Positions 43,715-52,431 of a DNA stretch of 64,000 nt are shown here, in pieces. The stretch comes from Mobiluncus sp963511525. GTDB taxonomy: Bacteria; Actinomycetota; Actinomycetes; Actinomycetales; Actinomycetaceae. The stretch covers positions 1 to 64,000 of the forward strand of contig NZ_CAUPIY010000006.1 of NCBI RefSeq assembly GCF_963511525.1, read 5' to 3'. A model generated the notes under the pieces. The model saw only the letters and a list, made by a program, of their open reading frames with translations, was not told the DNA's origin and made no database searches. A program made the translations under genes and the position numbers. Positions within the stretch are counted from its first letter, which is position 1. Each line of letters begins with the position of its first letter.

Positions 43715-45427
43715 ATGGTGAAACGTGGTTTGTGGATGCTGGTGGCGGCGACCTTCGTGGCGGCACTGGCGTTGACGGGATGTGTGCACGCAGGGAAAGA
43801 CGCGCCAAAAACAGCCAAACCGGACGTTTCGTCGAGCAAAGCGGCGCCGCAGAGCCTGCCAGGTGCCATCGACCTGAAAGCAGACTTCGAAGCCGGTTCT
43901 ATGTGGGCTCAGGTAGGCCCGCTGTATCGGCTGGATAACGGCAATTCGGCGCTGGCGCTTACGGTGGGCATCGATGACGTGAACTCTGCCATGGTGAGAG
44001 GCAATGTCGGTACTGCTCTCACCACCCCGGATTACCCCGCGCAAAAGGAATATTCGGGGATGTATCTGTTGACGGACACCGAGGTTTTTGAACCCTGGCG
44101 TGACGACGAAGAACGCGTTCCCTACGTCAAACAGGATGGGACCCAGAAGGGGAGCAGCAGTTTCAGCGGCAAGGAGGGGGATCCAATTTCCGAAAGCGTC
44201 CTGGTACCTTTCGGGGACATCGGTGATGATCCGGGCACGGTCGGGGTGGATTTGGGCCTCATCGGTTTCGCCTACGATGTTCCGGTCCAAGATGCGACCA
44301 AAGCCCCGAAGTCGTTGCAAAAAGCTTTGGATAGCCTGCCCGACCAGGCCGCGAAAGACAACCACGGGGAGTACTCGGCTTTCACCATAGTCCCAGGCAT
44401 GGACGTGGCTTCGAGTTCAAAGAGCCTGGACGTGACTTTGGCCGCCGACGTATTCTTTGATTCCGGCAAATGGGACATTAAGCCCGATGCTTCAGCGACT
44501 TTGGGCGACTTGGCGAAAACACTAGCGACTCACGAGCCGGGTGAGGTAACTATCGTGGGTCACACCGATAACGTGCCGGATGCGAACGTGGGTAACCAGT
44601 TGTTGAGCGAAAATCGAGCGAACGCAGTAAAAGCCGTGCTGGAAGGGAAATCGGAGTTGTCCGGGTTCACCTTTAGTGCTTCGGGCAAAGGCGAGACGCA
44701 ACCGGCCGTGCCGAACACCGACGATGCTTCGCGGGCAAAGAACCGACGGGTGCAGGTTTCCATAAACACCCCGGTTAAAAAGGAAATCCTCGAACTGCAG
44801 GCGGCCAGCGCACCAATGCCCGCCCCGTATGCACAGGAATCTGATTGGCCCCAGGCAGTGCTTTACAATGTCAGCCGCAGTGATGCCAGTAAGCCCCAGT
44901 ATGTGCAAATCTCGACCTCCGAGGCCGTGGCCTACCCGAACTACACCCTGGTGACTTTTACGGTAAAAGCCGTTGACCAGGTGGGTTCCATGCAGTTGAA
45001 CCTAGGCGGCTTTCATCGTCCAGAAGAGACGACTACCAATATCAGCTCTGTTTTCTACGGGCCTGATATTTTGCTAGGTTCGGCGCGTACCGTGCCGTTG
45101 GAATATCCGCGTATCGGTGTTAACGGGAAAAATATACACGGGGTGGTGACGGGCGGAAGCCTAGGCGCCATTCCGCTGTTGAAACCAGGTGAAAAGTGGA
45201 CTGTTCCGGTTCTCTATCCGCCGGTTAACACCAAGACCATTACCATCGACGCCTCCAAGGAATACAACCATGTCAAGTACGGCTACCGGATTAACGACGT
45301 CCCGGTGAAACAGGCTGGTGAGGCGTCCGGCTCTCCTCAGGGTTCTAACAAGCCCACACCCCATAAGAACCAGTCTGGTCACACCAAACAACCCAGCGGC
45401 TCTTCCACAGAATCTCCGACAGCGTAA
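43715..45427 (+). CDS. OmpA/MotB-domain lipoprotein
   Basis: About 570 residues. Signal peptide with lipobox LALTGC (Cys at ~23). The middle (~250-350) is an OmpA C-terminal-like peptidoglycan-binding domain: VFFDSGKWDIKPDA, then VGHTDNVPDANVGNQLLSENRANAV and RAKNRRVQVSI. The flanking ~220-residue domains are unrecognised and the last ~35 residues are Ser/Pro/His-rich. It probably ties the pilus machine to the wall. ATG 43715, with GGAAAGC upstream, gives a proper signal peptide; TTG 43682 would add 11 residues in front of it. OmpA-type lipoproteins are unusual in Gram-positive Tad loci. Confidence 0.85.
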   Translation: MVKRGLWMLVAATFVAALALTGCVHAGKDAPKTAKPDVSSSKAAPQSLPGAIDLKADFEAGSMWAQVGPLYRLDNGNSALALTVGIDDVNSAMVRGNVGTALTTPDYPAQKEYSGMYLLTDTEVFEPWRDDEERVPYVKQDGTQKGSSSFSGKEGDPISESVLVPFGDIGDDPGTVGVDLGLIGFAYDVPVQDATKAPKSLQKALDSLPDQAAKDNHGEYSAFTIVPGMDVASSSKSLDVTLAADVFFDSGKWDIKPDASATLGDLAKTLATHEPGEVTIVGHTDNVPDANVGNQLLSENRANAVKAVLEGKSELSGFTFSASGKGETQPAVPNTDDASRAKNRRVQVSINTPVKKEILELQAASAPMPAPYAQESDWPQAVLYNVSRSDASKPQYVQISTSEAVAYPNYTLVTFTVKAVDQVGSMQLNLGGFHRPEETTTNISSVFYGPDILLGSARTVPLEYPRIGVNGKNIHGVVTGGSLGAIPLLKPGEKWTVPVLYPPVNTKTITIDASKEYNHVKYGYRINDVPVKQAGEASGSPQGSNKPTPHKNQSGHTKQPSGSSTESPTA

Positions 45428-45455
45428 CTTGGAGAGACGATAGCGAGGAAACAAA

Positions 45456-45923
45456 ATGGTGAACCGACCGGGACCCATTTGGGCCGACCTCGAAAAACCG
45501 GATTTTATGGTGGAATCCGAGCGTTTCGTGCCTGTCTATGTAACCAAGAATCGTCGCGACAGAAACCAGGGGCTGCTGTACTCTGCCAGCACTCCCGGGA
45601 TTGTGTGGATCACAAAATGCAATGGAATTCACACAATAGCCATGCGTTTCACGATTGACGTGGCTTACATGGATCGACACAACCGGATTTTAGAAATCGT
45701 GACCTATCCGCCCGGGCGCATTGGTCGGCCACGATTTCGAGCCAGTTCCGTACTGGAGGCACAACCCGGAACTTTTGCAGAACTCGGATTGAAACCGGGA
45801 GTGATTTTTGCGGCAAAGCCTGCGGGAGAACCTGAATCTGAACAAGGCAAAGCGGCGCTTAGCGGAGCTGCGAAAGCGACGGGGGTTGGTACAGTCGAAC
45901 CTGTCTCAGAGGGTAAAAGGTGA
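45456..45923 (+). CDS. DUF192 family protein
   Basis: A 155-residue protein containing the DUF192 (COG1430) core: GLLYSAS..GIVW, then NGIHTIAMRFTIDVAYMD and ILEIVTYPPGRIG, with VLEAQPGTFAELGLKPG at the end. DUF192 proteins have no established biochemical role, and members are often found beside Tad genes. No signal peptide. GAGGAAAC lies ~5 nt before ATG 45456. The C-terminal ~35 residues are a disordered Ala/Gly tail. Confidence 0.85.
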   Translation: MVNRPGPIWADLEKPDFMVESERFVPVYVTKNRRDRNQGLLYSASTPGIVWITKCNGIHTIAMRFTIDVAYMDRHNRILEIVTYPPGRIGRPRFRASSVLEAQPGTFAELGLKPGVIFAAKPAGEPESEQGKAALSGAAKATGVGTVEPVSEGKR

Positions 45924-45932
45924 GGTCATACC

Positions 45933-46370
45933 GTGGAAATTAGTTATGAAGAAACCGCCGTATCGAACGAATTTCCCACCCGCAACGCCCTGATTGGGCT
46001 GTTCCTGGGGGCGGTCACCCTGGGTGCACAAACCTACCTGGTGATGAAATCCCCGGCCATGGCGGAAATGTTGATGACCGGGTGGGGTGGATATTCCGTG
46101 GCCTACGGAGCCTTGGATCTGTTGCGCTGTCTGGTGGTGTGCGCGTACGCGTTGTATCTGTTGCGGGCTCGGATGAACCCGGATTCCGAGCGGCCTTTCG
46201 TGGTGGTGGCGGTATTTACCACGATTATTCCGTGGGCTGTTTTACAGGCCTACATTCTGATATTGGCGATTCAATCCGGCGGTTTTACTCCTTTGGATTT
46301 CCTCTGGGGGGCGCTTTTGGCCAGCATCGCGGGGGCGGGTTTGGCGCTGGGTTTGATTCGGCCGAAATAA
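45933..46370 (+). CDS. Four-helix membrane protein, unknown function
   Basis: A 145-residue protein with helices at ~20-38, ~52-78, ~87-110 and ~120-142. No family recognised. The start is GTG 45933 after GTGAGG. It lies 9 bases after the DUF192 gene and is the last gene of the Tad run before dnaX, so a pilus-related role is possible but not shown. Confidence 0.7.
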   Translation: MEISYEETAVSNEFPTRNALIGLFLGAVTLGAQTYLVMKSPAMAEMLMTGWGGYSVAYGALDLLRCLVVCAYALYLLRARMNPDSERPFVVVAVFTTIIPWAVLQAYILILAIQSGGFTPLDFLWGALLASIAGAGLALGLIRPK

Positions 46371-46421
46371 CTGTGCGGAACTGAAAAATTTTCGCCACCG
46401 GGGCTCAGGTAGAGTAGAGAC

Positions 46422-48701
46422 ATGATGACTGCCCTGTATCGCCGCTACCGTCCCGACACTTTCGAGGACGTAATCGGTCAAGAACACGTAACTAAGGCGC
46501 TGCAGGCGGCTTTAGCGAACGGGCGGGTCAACCATGCTTACCTGTTTTCGGGGCCGCGGGGCTGCGGCAAAACGACCAGCGCTCGGATTTTGGCACGCTG
46601 CCTGAACTGTGCCCAAGGACCGACCGCTACCCCGTGCGGGACTTGTGATTCCTGTCGGGATTTGGCGACGGGCGGGCCGGGTTCCCTGGACGTCATCGAG
46701 ATTGACGCGGCCTCTCACGGCGGGGTGGACGACACTCGGGAGCTGCGCGATCGGGCGGCCTATGCTCCGGCGCGTGACCGATTTAAGATTTTCATCATTG
46801 ATGAGGCACACAACGTGTCTAAGGAAGGCTTCAACGCCCTGTTAAAGCTGGTAGAGGAGCCTCCGGAACATATTAAGTTCATTTTCGCTACCACGAACCC
46901 AGAAAAGGTCATTTCCACGATTCGCTCCCGCACCCATCACTATCCGTTCCGGCTGGTTGCTCCGGAGGTATTGCGCGACTATATGGCGGATTTGTGCCGT
47001 TCTGAGGGCGTCACGGCCGAGGACGGGGTGCTGGGGCTGGTGGTGCGGGCCGGAGGCGGGTCCGTGCGCGATTCTTTGTCCATCCTCGATCAGCTTATTG
47101 CCGGCGAGGCCGAGCCGAAGTTGCACTATGACCGAGCCGTTTCCCTGCTGGGCTACACCGATTCCGCTCTGTTGAGCGGGATGGTGGACGCTTTGGTGTC
47201 CGGCTCCGGTGCTGAGGCCTACACGGTGGTGGATCGGATGATTCAAACTGGGCATGAACCACGGCGTTTTGTTGAGGACCTGCTGCAATATTTGCGTGAC
47301 CTGGTGGTGATGAAGCTCGCTGGGGCGGGAGCCGGGGCCGTGTTGGGGGATTTGCCCGAGGCCGAACTGGCGGCGATGCGTCCCCAAGTGGCGGCTCTCA
47401 GCCCGCGCACCCTGACGCGCTGTGCCGAACTTGTTGATGAGGGGCTAACCGAGATGGTGGGGGCCACTTCCCCGCGTCTGGCCTTGGAGCTGTTGGTGGC
47501 GAAACTGCTGTTGGCAACCTCCACGGAGGGTTCGGGGTCGACCCCACCGGCGGCGACGAAAGCTACCGGGTCGGGCTCCCGGGACAGTGGTGGTCCTGTT
47601 CCTCTGGTGGCGCCCGCGCCCACTGAGACTCCTTCACAAGGGACTTCCACCAGCGCCGTTGTGGGCTCGGCTGGTCCGGCCGCGAGGTCAGGCGCATCTG
47701 CGTCTCAATCAGCGCCGGTTTCCGCACCACAGCGCGGAAAGGACACCGTTTCCCAGCCCGAGCCAACTGTGGCAACCCGAGAGGAGAAATGGGAGTTCAA
47801 GCCCACCCCGTGGGACATTCCCGGTGGTAACACCGGCGGTACGAATCAGCCAGATAATCCAGTCCCAAGCGCTCAGCCTGGCCAAAAACCTACTCGACGC
47901 GATACCCCGGCAGACCAACCCGCTCCTGTCCCGGCCCTCGCTCCCACCGCGACTTCTGCCCCTGCCCAGGACGCACAGCCGGCCCAGTCCGGCACTGGTA
48001 CAGACGGAGACTATGAAAAAATCCGCTCCAACTGGGGCAAAATTATGGCTCGTTTAAAGCAAAATCACGCCGCGACCGGGAACCTGTTGGAATCCCATGG
48101 CCAGCTGCAAGGAATGCGCGGCTCTACGGTGGAAATCGCTTTCCCGAACCCCGGATTGGTGCGGGCCTTCGGGGAACGCCACACTTCCGCCCTGGCCGGG
48201 GTCATTCAGGGATTTACCGGCCTCAACGTGGAAGTGCGCGGAGTGGTGGCTGGTTTCGGGGCGCCCGCTGCTGAGTCCGTCCCCACCCCGGAGTCGCGTG
48301 TTGCTGAACCGGAGCCGTCCGCCCCCACACCGGAGCCGCCCGTTTCTGAGCCAGAGCCGCCTGATCCGGCCAATTTTGAACCAGAGGTACCGCAGGACTG
48401 GCCCGAACCGCCTGCTCAAAGTCAGCTCGCTGAGCCCGCACCTGTGCCAGTTGCTGAGCCAGAACCGCCCGCCTCCGCACCGGAGGCACCCACCCCTGCG
48501 GTTCCCCCGGAGGAACCCACACCTGCAACCGCGACCACACCTCGTGACTCGAACCAATCTGGTGAACCACGTAAACAGCCTGACCCGCAAGTTTCTGGGG
48601 AAATGAAAGCGGGAATCCAGACCGCGCAAGCCATGTTGGGTGGAACTATCATTGATCCGAAAACCCCGCCCGGTTCCCCGTTGGCAAAGGCAGGTCGGTG
48701 A
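46422..48701 (+). CDS. dnaX: DNA polymerase III subunit gamma/tau
   Basis: A 759-residue clamp-loader ATPase. MMTALYRRYRPDTFEDVIGQEHV, Walker A GPRGCGKTTSARI, the zinc-binding cysteines in CLNCAQGPTATPCGTCDSC, Walker B IIDEAH and the sensor motif TTNPEKVISTIRSR are all clear in residues 1-~370. Residues ~375-530 and ~640-759 are Pro/Ala-rich, probably disordered, around a tau-like domain (~530-620). No ribosome site precedes ATG 46422, but TAGAGT ends 6 bases before it, so the message may be leaderless. It overlaps recR by one base. Confidence 0.97.
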   Translation: MMTALYRRYRPDTFEDVIGQEHVTKALQAALANGRVNHAYLFSGPRGCGKTTSARILARCLNCAQGPTATPCGTCDSCRDLATGGPGSLDVIEIDAASHGGVDDTRELRDRAAYAPARDRFKIFIIDEAHNVSKEGFNALLKLVEEPPEHIKFIFATTNPEKVISTIRSRTHHYPFRLVAPEVLRDYMADLCRSEGVTAEDGVLGLVVRAGGGSVRDSLSILDQLIAGEAEPKLHYDRAVSLLGYTDSALLSGMVDALVSGSGAEAYTVVDRMIQTGHEPRRFVEDLLQYLRDLVVMKLAGAGAGAVLGDLPEAELAAMRPQVAALSPRTLTRCAELVDEGLTEMVGATSPRLALELLVAKLLLATSTEGSGSTPPAATKATGSGSRDSGGPVPLVAPAPTETPSQGTSTSAVVGSAGPAARSGASASQSAPVSAPQRGKDTVSQPEPTVATREEKWEFKPTPWDIPGGNTGGTNQPDNPVPSAQPGQKPTRRDTPADQPAPVPALAPTATSAPAQDAQPAQSGTGTDGDYEKIRSNWGKIMARLKQNHAATGNLLESHGQLQGMRGSTVEIAFPNPGLVRAFGERHTSALAGVIQGFTGLNVEVRGVVAGFGAPAAESVPTPESRVAEPEPSAPTPEPPVSEPEPPDPANFEPEVPQDWPEPPAQSQLAEPAPVPVAEPEPPASAPEAPTPAVPPEEPTPATATTPRDSNQSGEPRKQPDPQVSGEMKAGIQTAQAMLGGTIIDPKTPPGSPLAKAGR

Positions 48702-49303
48702 TGAGCCAAATTTTCACCGATGCTCTGCAAGACCTCATCGACGCGCTGGGGAAAATGCCCGGAGTGGGGCCAAAATCCGCCCAACGTATCGCATTTTGGG
48801 TACTCAGTGCGGATGAGGCCGACATTAAGAGACTCACCGAGGCGCTGACCAGCGTTAAGGAAAAGGTCCACTTTTGCGAGGTTTGCGGCAATATCACCGA
48901 ACACCCGGTATGCGCGATTTGCCAGGATTCCCGCCGGGATCAGTCGCTTATCTGCGTGGTGGAACAAGCCACCGACATTGTTTCTCTGGAACGTACCCGG
49001 ATGTATCGCGGGCTTTATCACGTTCTGGGCGGCGCCTTGGATCCCATCAACGGGGTCGGTCCCGATCAGCTGCGGATTGCCGGGCTGATGACGCGCCTGC
49101 AGGATTCCGCCATCAAGGAAGTCATTATCGCCACCGACCCCAATACGGAAGGCGAAGCAACCGCGGCTTACCTGGCGCGAATGCTCGCTACCATCGGAAT
49201 CCCAGCCTCGCGCTTGGCCTCCGGCCTGCCGGTCGGAGGCGACCTGGAATATGCTGACGAAGTGACACTGGGGCGCGCCCTGGAAGGCCGGCGCCGCCTA
49301 TAG
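48701..49303 (+). CDS. recR: Recombination protein RecR
   Basis: A 200-residue protein of full length: helix-hairpin-helix LGKMPGVGPKSAQRIAFW, the four-Cys zinc finger CEVCGNITEHPVCAIC, and a Toprim domain with VVEQATDI and ATDPNTEGEATAAYL. It acts with RecF/RecO in gap repair. The ATG 48701 overlaps the dnaX stop (TGATG); GTG 48698 is just upstream. dnaX-recR is a conserved pair. Confidence 0.96.
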   Translation: MSQIFTDALQDLIDALGKMPGVGPKSAQRIAFWVLSADEADIKRLTEALTSVKEKVHFCEVCGNITEHPVCAICQDSRRDQSLICVVEQATDIVSLERTRMYRGLYHVLGGALDPINGVGPDQLRIAGLMTRLQDSAIKEVIIATDPNTEGEATAAYLARMLATIGIPASRLASGLPVGGDLEYADEVTLGRALEGRRRL

Positions 49304-49420
49304 AACCCTCGATTCGCTCAAGCTGTCTGCCCAAAAACTGCCCACCCACAATCTCCCGCCGCAAAACCACCCGCTCCAAACCGCTTGTCGGGAAAACCCG
49401 ATTCGCCTCCCGGCGGCGAA

Positions 49421-49449
49421 TTCACGAGTTTCGGGCATAATCGCTATAA
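49421..49449 (+). promoter_or_regulatory. Promoter of lysC-asd
   Basis: TTCACG (49421-49426), 17 bases, then a perfect TATAAT (49444-49449), 66 bases upstream of the lysC start. The small inverted pair TTCGCC/GGCGAA (~49402-49420) just upstream may be the recR terminator or an operator. Confidence 0.7.
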
Positions 49450-49514
49450 TCAAGACGTCAGCAGTAAAGGTGCCGCGGCCCTCACTGCCGCGTGTCGGCT
49501 TAAGGGAGGTTTTC

Positions 49515-50849
49515 ATGGCGCTGGTTGTGCAAAAGTACGGCGGCTCGTCTGTATCGGACGCAGCGGCCATGAAGCGTGTCGCTAAGCGTATTGTTGCCAC
49601 CAAACGAGCAGGTCACAAAGTTGTGGTAGTGGTTTCCGCGATGGGAGACACCACCGACGACCTGCTGGATTTGGCCGGTTCCGTCACGCAGAAAGCCCCT
49701 CAGCGGGAAATGGATATGCTGCTGTCTGCCGGGGAACGGATTTCGATGTCTCTGTTGGCGATGGCCGTGAACGAACTCGGTGAAACCGCCATATCCTATA
49801 CAGGCCAGCAAGCCGGGGTACTGACCGACAATCACTATGGCAAGGCACATATCGTTTCGATTGTTCCAGAACGGGTAGCCCGCTCTATTCATGATGGCAA
49901 CATCGCGATTGTGGCGGGATTCCAGGGCGTGAACGAACGTAAAGACGTGACTACACTGGGCCGTGGCGGTTCAGACACCACCGCGGTGGCGTTAGCGGCT
50001 TCCCTTCACGCCGATGTGTGTGAAATCTATACCGATGTGGACGGTATGTTCACGGCAGACCCCCGTATCGTCTCTAAGGCAAAACAAATTTCGTCCACAA
50101 CTTTCGAAGAAACCTTGGAAATGGCTGCCCACGGCGCAAAAATCCTGCATCTTCGGGCTGTTGAGTTTGCGCGGCGCTACCACGTGCCTCTCCACGTGCG
50201 TTCTTCCTTTTCGGACAAATTAGGCACCTGGATTTCCGATGGCCCGGCTCATCCCGAGCTAAAGGGATTGGTGCCCGACAGTGCTTTGACATTTGACCCT
50301 GAAGCCCAGCTCATGAAGGAGACCCCCGTGGAGGAACCGATTATTTCCGGCCTCGCGCACGACCGCAGCGAGGACAAGATTACTTTGGTGGGAGTGCCCG
50401 ACGAACCGGGTCGAGCCGCCCACATTTTTGAGATTATTGCGAGGGCCGGCGCCAACATCGACATGATTGTGCAAAACGTGTCGACGGTGCAGCCAGGCGC
50501 TACCGACTTGACAATCACTCTGCCCCACGCCGATGCTGCGGACACAGTAAAGGCGCTAGAAGGTGCGAAGGCGGAAGGAGGTTTTCTAAAGGTCGTCCAC
50601 ACCGGCAACGTTGGAAAGTTGTCGCTCGTGGGCGCCGGAATGCGAACCAATCCGGGTGTTTCTGCAAAACTTTTTGGAACTCTTTCCAAGGCGGGAATCA
50701 ACATTGACATGATTTCCACTTCGGAAATCCGCTTGAGCGTCCTGGTCAGCGAGGATCAGCTGGACGAAGCCGTGCGTGTGGTTCACAGCGCGTTCGACCT
50801 CGATGCTGAACAGGTTGAAGCCGTAGTTTATGGAGGTACGGGACGATGA
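49515..50849 (+). CDS. lysC: Aspartate kinase, alpha chain with internal beta-chain start
   Basis: A 444-residue enzyme that phosphorylates aspartate, the first step to lysine, threonine, methionine and diaminopimelate for the wall. N-terminal VQKYGGSSVSD and GRGGSDTTAVALA are kinase motifs; two ACT domains occupy the C-terminal third. ATG 49515 has GGGAGG 5 nt upstream; the longer in-frame GTG/ATG codons do not. Inside, AAGGAG (50316-50321) precedes GTG 50328 by six bases and would give a 173-residue beta chain (VEEPIISGLAHDRSEDKIT), as in Corynebacterium. It overlaps asd by 4 bases. Confidence 0.96.
   Translation: MALVVQKYGGSSVSDAAAMKRVAKRIVATKRAGHKVVVVVSAMGDTTDDLLDLAGSVTQKAPQREMDMLLSAGERISMSLLAMAVNELGETAISYTGQQAGVLTDNHYGKAHIVSIVPERVARSIHDGNIAIVAGFQGVNERKDVTTLGRGGSDTTAVALAASLHADVCEIYTDVDGMFTADPRIVSKAKQISSTTFEETLEMAAHGAKILHLRAVEFARRYHVPLHVRSSFSDKLGTWISDGPAHPELKGLVPDSALTFDPEAQLMKETPVEEPIISGLAHDRSEDKITLVGVPDEPGRAAHIFEIIARAGANIDMIVQNVSTVQPGATDLTITLPHADAADTVKALEGAKAEGGFLKVVHTGNVGKLSLVGAGMRTNPGVSAKLFGTLSKAGINIDMISTSEIRLSVLVSEDQLDEAVRVVHSAFDLDAEQVEAVVYGGTGR
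50328..50849 (+). CDS. Aspartate kinase beta subunit (internal in-frame start in lysC)
   Basis: Inferred second product of lysC: starts at GTG 50328 behind a perfect AAGGAG with 6-nt spacing and encodes both ACT regulatory domains (173 residues). In Corynebacterium an alpha2beta2 aspartokinase is built this way, with lysine/threonine feedback at the alpha-beta interface. The ribosome site is seen; production of the subunit is inference. Confidence 0.65.
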   Translation: MEEPIISGLAHDRSEDKITLVGVPDEPGRAAHIFEIIARAGANIDMIVQNVSTVQPGATDLTITLPHADAADTVKALEGAKAEGGFLKVVHTGNVGKLSLVGAGMRTNPGVSAKLFGTLSKAGINIDMISTSEIRLSVLVSEDQLDEAVRVVHSAFDLDAEQVEAVVYGGTGR

Positions 50850-51895
50850 GCCAGGATAATCTTTGCGTAGCCGTGGTGGGCGCCACCGGCCAGGTGGGTC
50901 GGGTCATGCGGACTTTACTCACGGAACGAAACTTCCCCGCCTCCCGTTTTCGTTTCTTTTCCTCAGCCCGATCGGCGGGTACTGTGGTTGACTTTCGGGG
51001 TCAGAAGGTCGTGGTGGAGGACACCGCGACAGCGGACTTTTCCGGGGTGGATCTCGCTATCTTTAGTGCCGGTGCCGCCGCCTCGCGCGAATTTGCTCCG
51101 AAATTTGTTCAGGCAGGAGCTGTCGTGGTTGACAATTCCAGCGCCTGGCGCAAAGACCCGGAATGCCCTTTGGTCGTCAGCGAGGTCAACCCCCAAGACT
51201 TGAAAAAACGGCCAAAGGGCATTATCGCCAACCCGAACTGCACCACCATGGCGGCCATGCCGCCTTTGAAAGTACTGCACAACCTGGCGGGGTTGACCCG
51301 GTTGACAATTTCGAGCTATCAGGCGGTGTCCGGATCGGGACTGAAAGGCGTGCGCGAACTGGAACGCATGGTAAAAGCCGTGGGGGACGTCTCCAACCTG
51401 GACAAACTCGTTCTCGACGGCAAAGCCATTGCCTGGCCGGCCCCGGAAACCTACGTGGCTCCCATCGGCTTTAACGTGGTGCCTTTTGCTGGTAAATACG
51501 TAGACGACGGGAGTCTGGAAACCGATGAGGAACAAAAGCTGCGCAATGAATCGCGCCGCATTCTGGGCATCCCTGACCTGCGGGTGTCGGGCACTTGTGT
51601 GCGGGTTCCGGTGCTGACCTCCCACACCCTCACCATTCACGCCGAATTTGCCCACCCCATTACTGTTGAACAGGCCAAACAGGCATTAGACGGTGCCCCT
51701 GGAGTGGTGCTGCAAGATGTGCCGACCCCGCTCGATGCTGCCGGGATTGATCCCTCCCTGGTAGGTCGCATCCGTCAAGACCAGGCGGTTGCGGATAACC
51801 GGGGCTTAATCATGGTGGTCTGCGGCGATAACCTGCGCAAAGGGGCGGCGCTCAACGCGGTGCAGCTGGCTGAACTGGTCGCCGCTGACCTCTAG
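50846..51895 (+). CDS. asd: Aspartate-semialdehyde dehydrogenase
   Basis: A 349-residue NADPH-dependent enzyme that reduces aspartyl phosphate to the semialdehyde. VAVVGATGQVGRVM is the nucleotide motif, ANPNCTTM contains the catalytic cysteine, and SYQAVSGSGLKG and RVPVLTSHTLTIHAEF (substrate-binding His) follow. Full length. ATG 50846 overlaps the lysC stop by 4 bases. Confidence 0.97.
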   Translation: MSQDNLCVAVVGATGQVGRVMRTLLTERNFPASRFRFFSSARSAGTVVDFRGQKVVVEDTATADFSGVDLAIFSAGAAASREFAPKFVQAGAVVVDNSSAWRKDPECPLVVSEVNPQDLKKRPKGIIANPNCTTMAAMPPLKVLHNLAGLTRLTISSYQAVSGSGLKGVRELERMVKAVGDVSNLDKLVLDGKAIAWPAPETYVAPIGFNVVPFAGKYVDDGSLETDEEQKLRNESRRILGIPDLRVSGTCVRVPVLTSHTLTIHAEFAHPITVEQAKQALDGAPGVVLQDVPTPLDAAGIDPSLVGRIRQDQAVADNRGLIMVVCGDNLRKGAALNAVQLAELVAADL

Positions 51896-51977
51896 AATAA
51901 AGTTAAATATTTGAAGACAATAAACTTAGAGTCCTATCTCTCTGTGCTAAACTCATTGCAGGAAGGAGCACCGACTC

Positions 51978-52337
51978 ATGGCAGTAAATATTGTCACTCA
52001 AGAGAACATGGCTCAGGCCATGAGTGAGAACGATATTGTGGTGCTCGAATTCTGGGCTCCGTGGTGCAGTCCATGCCGCCTATTTACTCCGGTTTTTGAA
52101 CAAGCTTCCCTGCGTAACCAGGACGTTTTCTTTGGCACCGTCAACACCGAGGAACAAAAGCCGTTGGTGAGTGCGGCGGGCATTGTCTCCATCCCGACGC
52201 TGATGATTTTCCGCCAGTCAGTTCTGGTGTTCCGTGAGGCCGGTTTGCTCCAAGGCACTCAGCTGGACGAACTGCTTCACCAGGTTCGGAACTTAGATAT
52301 GGCTCAGGTTGCAGCCGGACACGGGGCAGTACATTAA
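51978..52337 (+). CDS. Thioredoxin-like protein with WCSPC active site
   Basis: A 119-residue thioredoxin fold: FWAPWCSPC (Cys30 and Cys33), then IPTLMIF with the cis-proline. Standard thioredoxins have WCGPC; serine in the second position changes the redox potential and occurs in some specialised thioredoxins. No signal peptide, so it is cytoplasmic. AGGAAGGAG lies ~10 nt before the ATG. It is a single gene ending at a terminator; its partner is unknown. Confidence 0.88.
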   Translation: MAVNIVTQENMAQAMSENDIVVLEFWAPWCSPCRLFTPVFEQASLRNQDVFFGTVNTEEQKPLVSAAGIVSIPTLMIFRQSVLVFREAGLLQGTQLDELLHQVRNLDMAQVAAGHGAVH

Positions 52338-52358
52338 CCCCGCTAAAACCTGCACGTC

Positions 52359-52379
52359 ACCCCCGGTTCCGCCGGGGGT
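52359..52379. terminator. Terminator between convergent genes
   Basis: ACCCCCGG/CCGGGGGT, an 8-bp perfect stem with loop TTCCG, 22 bases after the thioredoxin stop and ~50 bases before the end of the opposite gene. No U tract. Confidence 0.65.
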
Positions 52380-52431
52380 AAAGCATATCTCCCCTCTGAG
52401 GTGAACCCGGGACGATACTGCAAGACGCTGC

